Below, one piece after another: positions 62,385 through 64,000 of a stretch of DNA of 64,000 bases. Every line of letters begins with the position of its first letter. The first letter of the stretch is position 1. The position numbers were made by a program, and so were the translations under genes. The stretch comes from an uncultured Algibacter sp. (GTDB taxonomy: Bacteria > Bacteroidota > Bacteroidia > Flavobacteriales > Flavobacteriaceae). The stretch spans positions 60,886 to 124,885 of the forward strand of contig NZ_CANLZX010000013.1 of assembly GCF_947495675.1 (NCBI RefSeq). The letters run 5' to 3'. The notes below the pieces were generated by a model. It was not told the DNA's origin and did no database searches. It saw only the letters and a program-made list of their open reading frames with translations.

Positions 62385-64000
62385 ATGAAAAATAATTACA
62401 ATTATATTTCTGACTTAAACATAGCAAAAATTATTCTTTTTGCTATTGCTATTTGTTTGCCAGGTTTTTTGTTAGCTCAACAATCACCTTCTATACAGAC
62501 GGGAGTTACATTTCAATGGTCAGATACACAAAGTAATACAACCGACCCTGCTACTATTGCATCGGTAACAATTGATGGTGTTGTTTATAATACATTTGTT
62601 GCCCCTTCTGGGTATGAAATGACAAGATTAGGACCAAATGGACCTGGTCAAAATAAAATTTTAGAAAATGGAACCACTTTAGCTAATTCTAGTGCTTCTG
62701 CCAATTGGGATGCTATTGCATTATCAGCTTTTCAGGATAAAAACATTAATCATTATTTCACATCAAATCGTAATGGTAGAAATATTTGTAATGATTTTGC
62801 TGCAATACCAACAACTGATGCCCAAAAACAAAGTATTTTTTATAGCCCAGCAATTCCTTCAAATGAAGGAGGTGTATTAGCTGTTACCGAACGAAATGCA
62901 AATAATTGTTTTCATATAGCTATTTATGGTACTACCGCAACGAGTGTAACAGAACAATTTTTGGGAGAAACATTTGTAAGACCAACTTCTACTACATGGG
63001 GACCTAGATTCGCTCCATTTCAAGAACCAAATGCAAATTCTGACTATTGGAAAACAGAACGTGTAGTTGAAAATAATGGAAATATAGGTATTGCATTATT
63101 TTATCTTAGTGATATAGTTCAAATTGGTTCAAAAATATCTAGAATAGAATTTAATGCATCAACATTCGATCATGGTGACGGTAAAATCTTTTTGTTGCAA
63201 AAATATGCTGTTGACCAACTGAATTTTGAATGTATTAATGGAATTTTTAATGGCAATCTTAATGATAGCAATAATGTTCCTGAAAATTCAACTTATACAT
63301 TAACCTCAGGTCCAACCCCTGCTGGTCAATCATTTGTTTTTAATACTGATGGTTCTTATACTTATGAACCAACCACAAATTATACTGGTGATGTTAGTTT
63401 TGAATATGAGGTGTGCTTACCATCACCAAACGAAACTGTGTGTGATATTGCAACAGTAACTTTGTCTTATGTTGGTTTGCCACCAAATCCAGAATTTACT
63501 ATTGCATGTGGGTCAACTAATGACGATTTTACTATTTCTGTTACGAGTCCATTAGGTTCAGAATATAGATATTCTATTGATAATGGAAATACCTTTCAAA
63601 GCTCACCAGATTTTAACGGATTATCTGAAGGAAACTATAATTTAGTTGTTTCAAATGGTATAACCAATTGTATTAAGTTTAATTCAAGTAATCCAATAGT
63701 TATGGAAAATCTTGAACTTACTGGAGAAATTACAGATGCTATTTGTATAGATGATAGTACAGGTGCTATTGATATTTCTGTATCAGGAGGTTCAGCACCT
63801 TTTACATATTTATGGAGTAACTCAACTACATCTGAAGATTTATTAAATATTAAAGCTGGAACATATACTGTAACAGTTACTGATTCAAATGCATGTACAA
63901 TCTCTGAAAGCTTTGAAGTTTCTACCGTTGTTGATAATATACCACCAAGTATTACCTGTCCTACCGATGTAACAGTAAATGTAGATGCTGGATTATGTAC
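62385..64000 (+). CDS. Large secreted adhesin with cadherin-like, SprB and HYR repeats (partial)
   Basis: ATG at 62385 opens a frame that stays open to the right edge (538 codons). After a signal peptide (FAIAICLPGFLLAQ region) comes an N-terminal domain of about 280 residues. A cadherin/VCBS-like unit follows (about 285-365, DGSYTYEPTTNYTGDVSFEY). A SprB-type repeat lies near 465 (SGGSAPFTYLWSNSTTSEDL, TYTVTVTDSNACTI), and a HYR repeat begins near 517 (PPSITCPTDVTVNVDAG). Such proteins are exported by T9SS and mediate gliding or adhesion; the sorting domain must lie beyond the window. Confidence 0.9.
   Translation, partial: MKNNYNYISDLNIAKIILFAIAICLPGFLLAQQSPSIQTGVTFQWSDTQSNTTDPATIASVTIDGVVYNTFVAPSGYEMTRLGPNGPGQNKILENGTTLANSSASANWDAIALSAFQDKNINHYFTSNRNGRNICNDFAAIPTTDAQKQSIFYSPAIPSNEGGVLAVTERNANNCFHIAIYGTTATSVTEQFLGETFVRPTSTTWGPRFAPFQEPNANSDYWKTERVVENNGNIGIALFYLSDIVQIGSKISRIEFNASTFDHGDGKIFLLQKYAVDQLNFECINGIFNGNLNDSNNVPENSTYTLTSGPTPAGQSFVFNTDGSYTYEPTTNYTGDVSFEYEVCLPSPNETVCDIATVTLSYVGLPPNPEFTIACGSTNDDFTISVTSPLGSEYRYSIDNGNTFQSSPDFNGLSEGNYNLVVSNGITNCIKFNSSNPIVMENLELTGEITDAICIDDSTGAIDISVSGGSAPFTYLWSNSTTSEDLLNIKAGTYTVTVTDSNACTISESFEVSTVVDNIPPSITCPTDVTVNVDAGLC

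Overview
The window comes from a low-GC (roughly one third G+C by eye) member of the Bacteroidota, most likely a marine Flavobacteriaceae. The evidence is the flavobacterial promoter element TAnnTTTG in front of many genes, a type IX secretion (T9SS) C-terminal sorting domain, SprB/HYR-type adhesin repeats, a TonB-dependent receptor with an N-terminal carboxypeptidase-regulatory-like domain, and families such as DUF4251, DUF3822, DUF4126 and DUF1835. It reads as ordinary chromosome with a few accessory patches. No tRNA, complete rRNA, CRISPR array, prophage or recognisable transposase was seen. One structural RNA gene (rnpB, RNase P RNA) lies on the minus strand near 51.5 kb.

Layout. 1-10 kb: an M29-like peptidase (cut by the window edge), a TonB receptor, an intradiol-dioxygenase-like secreted protein that seems to have lost metal ligands, a DUF4251 lipoprotein, and a run of transport and glycosyltransferase genes (MFS, GT9, two EamA exporters). 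10-15 kb: cold-shock-domain protein, MarC, SF2 helicase, aldo/keto reductase. 15.1-16.9 kb is a small-gene patch: two nearly identical 28-codon ORFs exactly 200 bp apart, a seven-unit CAAT microsatellite directly before a secreted-protein start codon, a 44-codon ORF behind a copy of the same leader, and an orphan ExbD with four cysteines. 16.9-20.8 kb: a T9SS-secreted BspA-like repeat protein lies between a 346-bp 3' fragment and the intact copy of a fused alpha/beta 2-oxoacid dehydrogenase gene. 21-28 kb: 2OG oxygenase, an SUI1-type initiation factor, DUF1835, nucleoside phosphorylase, a solute-binding-fold protein, a TlpA lipoprotein and NAD(P)H-hydrate repair.

28-33 kb is the threonine operon thrA-thrB-thrC. 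It is preceded by an unannotated 35-codon leader ORF with two runs of three Thr codons that sit in a foldable hairpin, which looks like translational attenuation. 33-38 kb: a 50-residue membrane peptide coupled to gcvT, then glsA, a Rossmann epimerase, pterin dehydratase and yebC. 38-50 kb: NYN/LOTUS protein, a large metzincin, a Kdo operon (kdsB, HAD phosphatase, CAT-like acyltransferase, KdnB-like oxidase, PlsC-like acyltransferase), DUF4126, a RecD-like helicase and rsmD. 51.9-53.1 kb: a trypsin-like protease gene sits between two inverted, strongly palindromic attC-like elements with CGTTTAACG ends, and looks like a mobile cassette. 53-64 kb: GH30 glycosidase, dnaX, miaE, an outer-membrane barrel, the polyphosphate operon ppk1-ppx, sixA behind a perfect 15-bp hairpin, and the start of a giant adhesin running off the right edge.

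The best candidates for something undescribed are the small-peptide/CAAT patch at 15.3-16.3 kb, the thr leader peptide, and the palindrome-bounded protease cassette.
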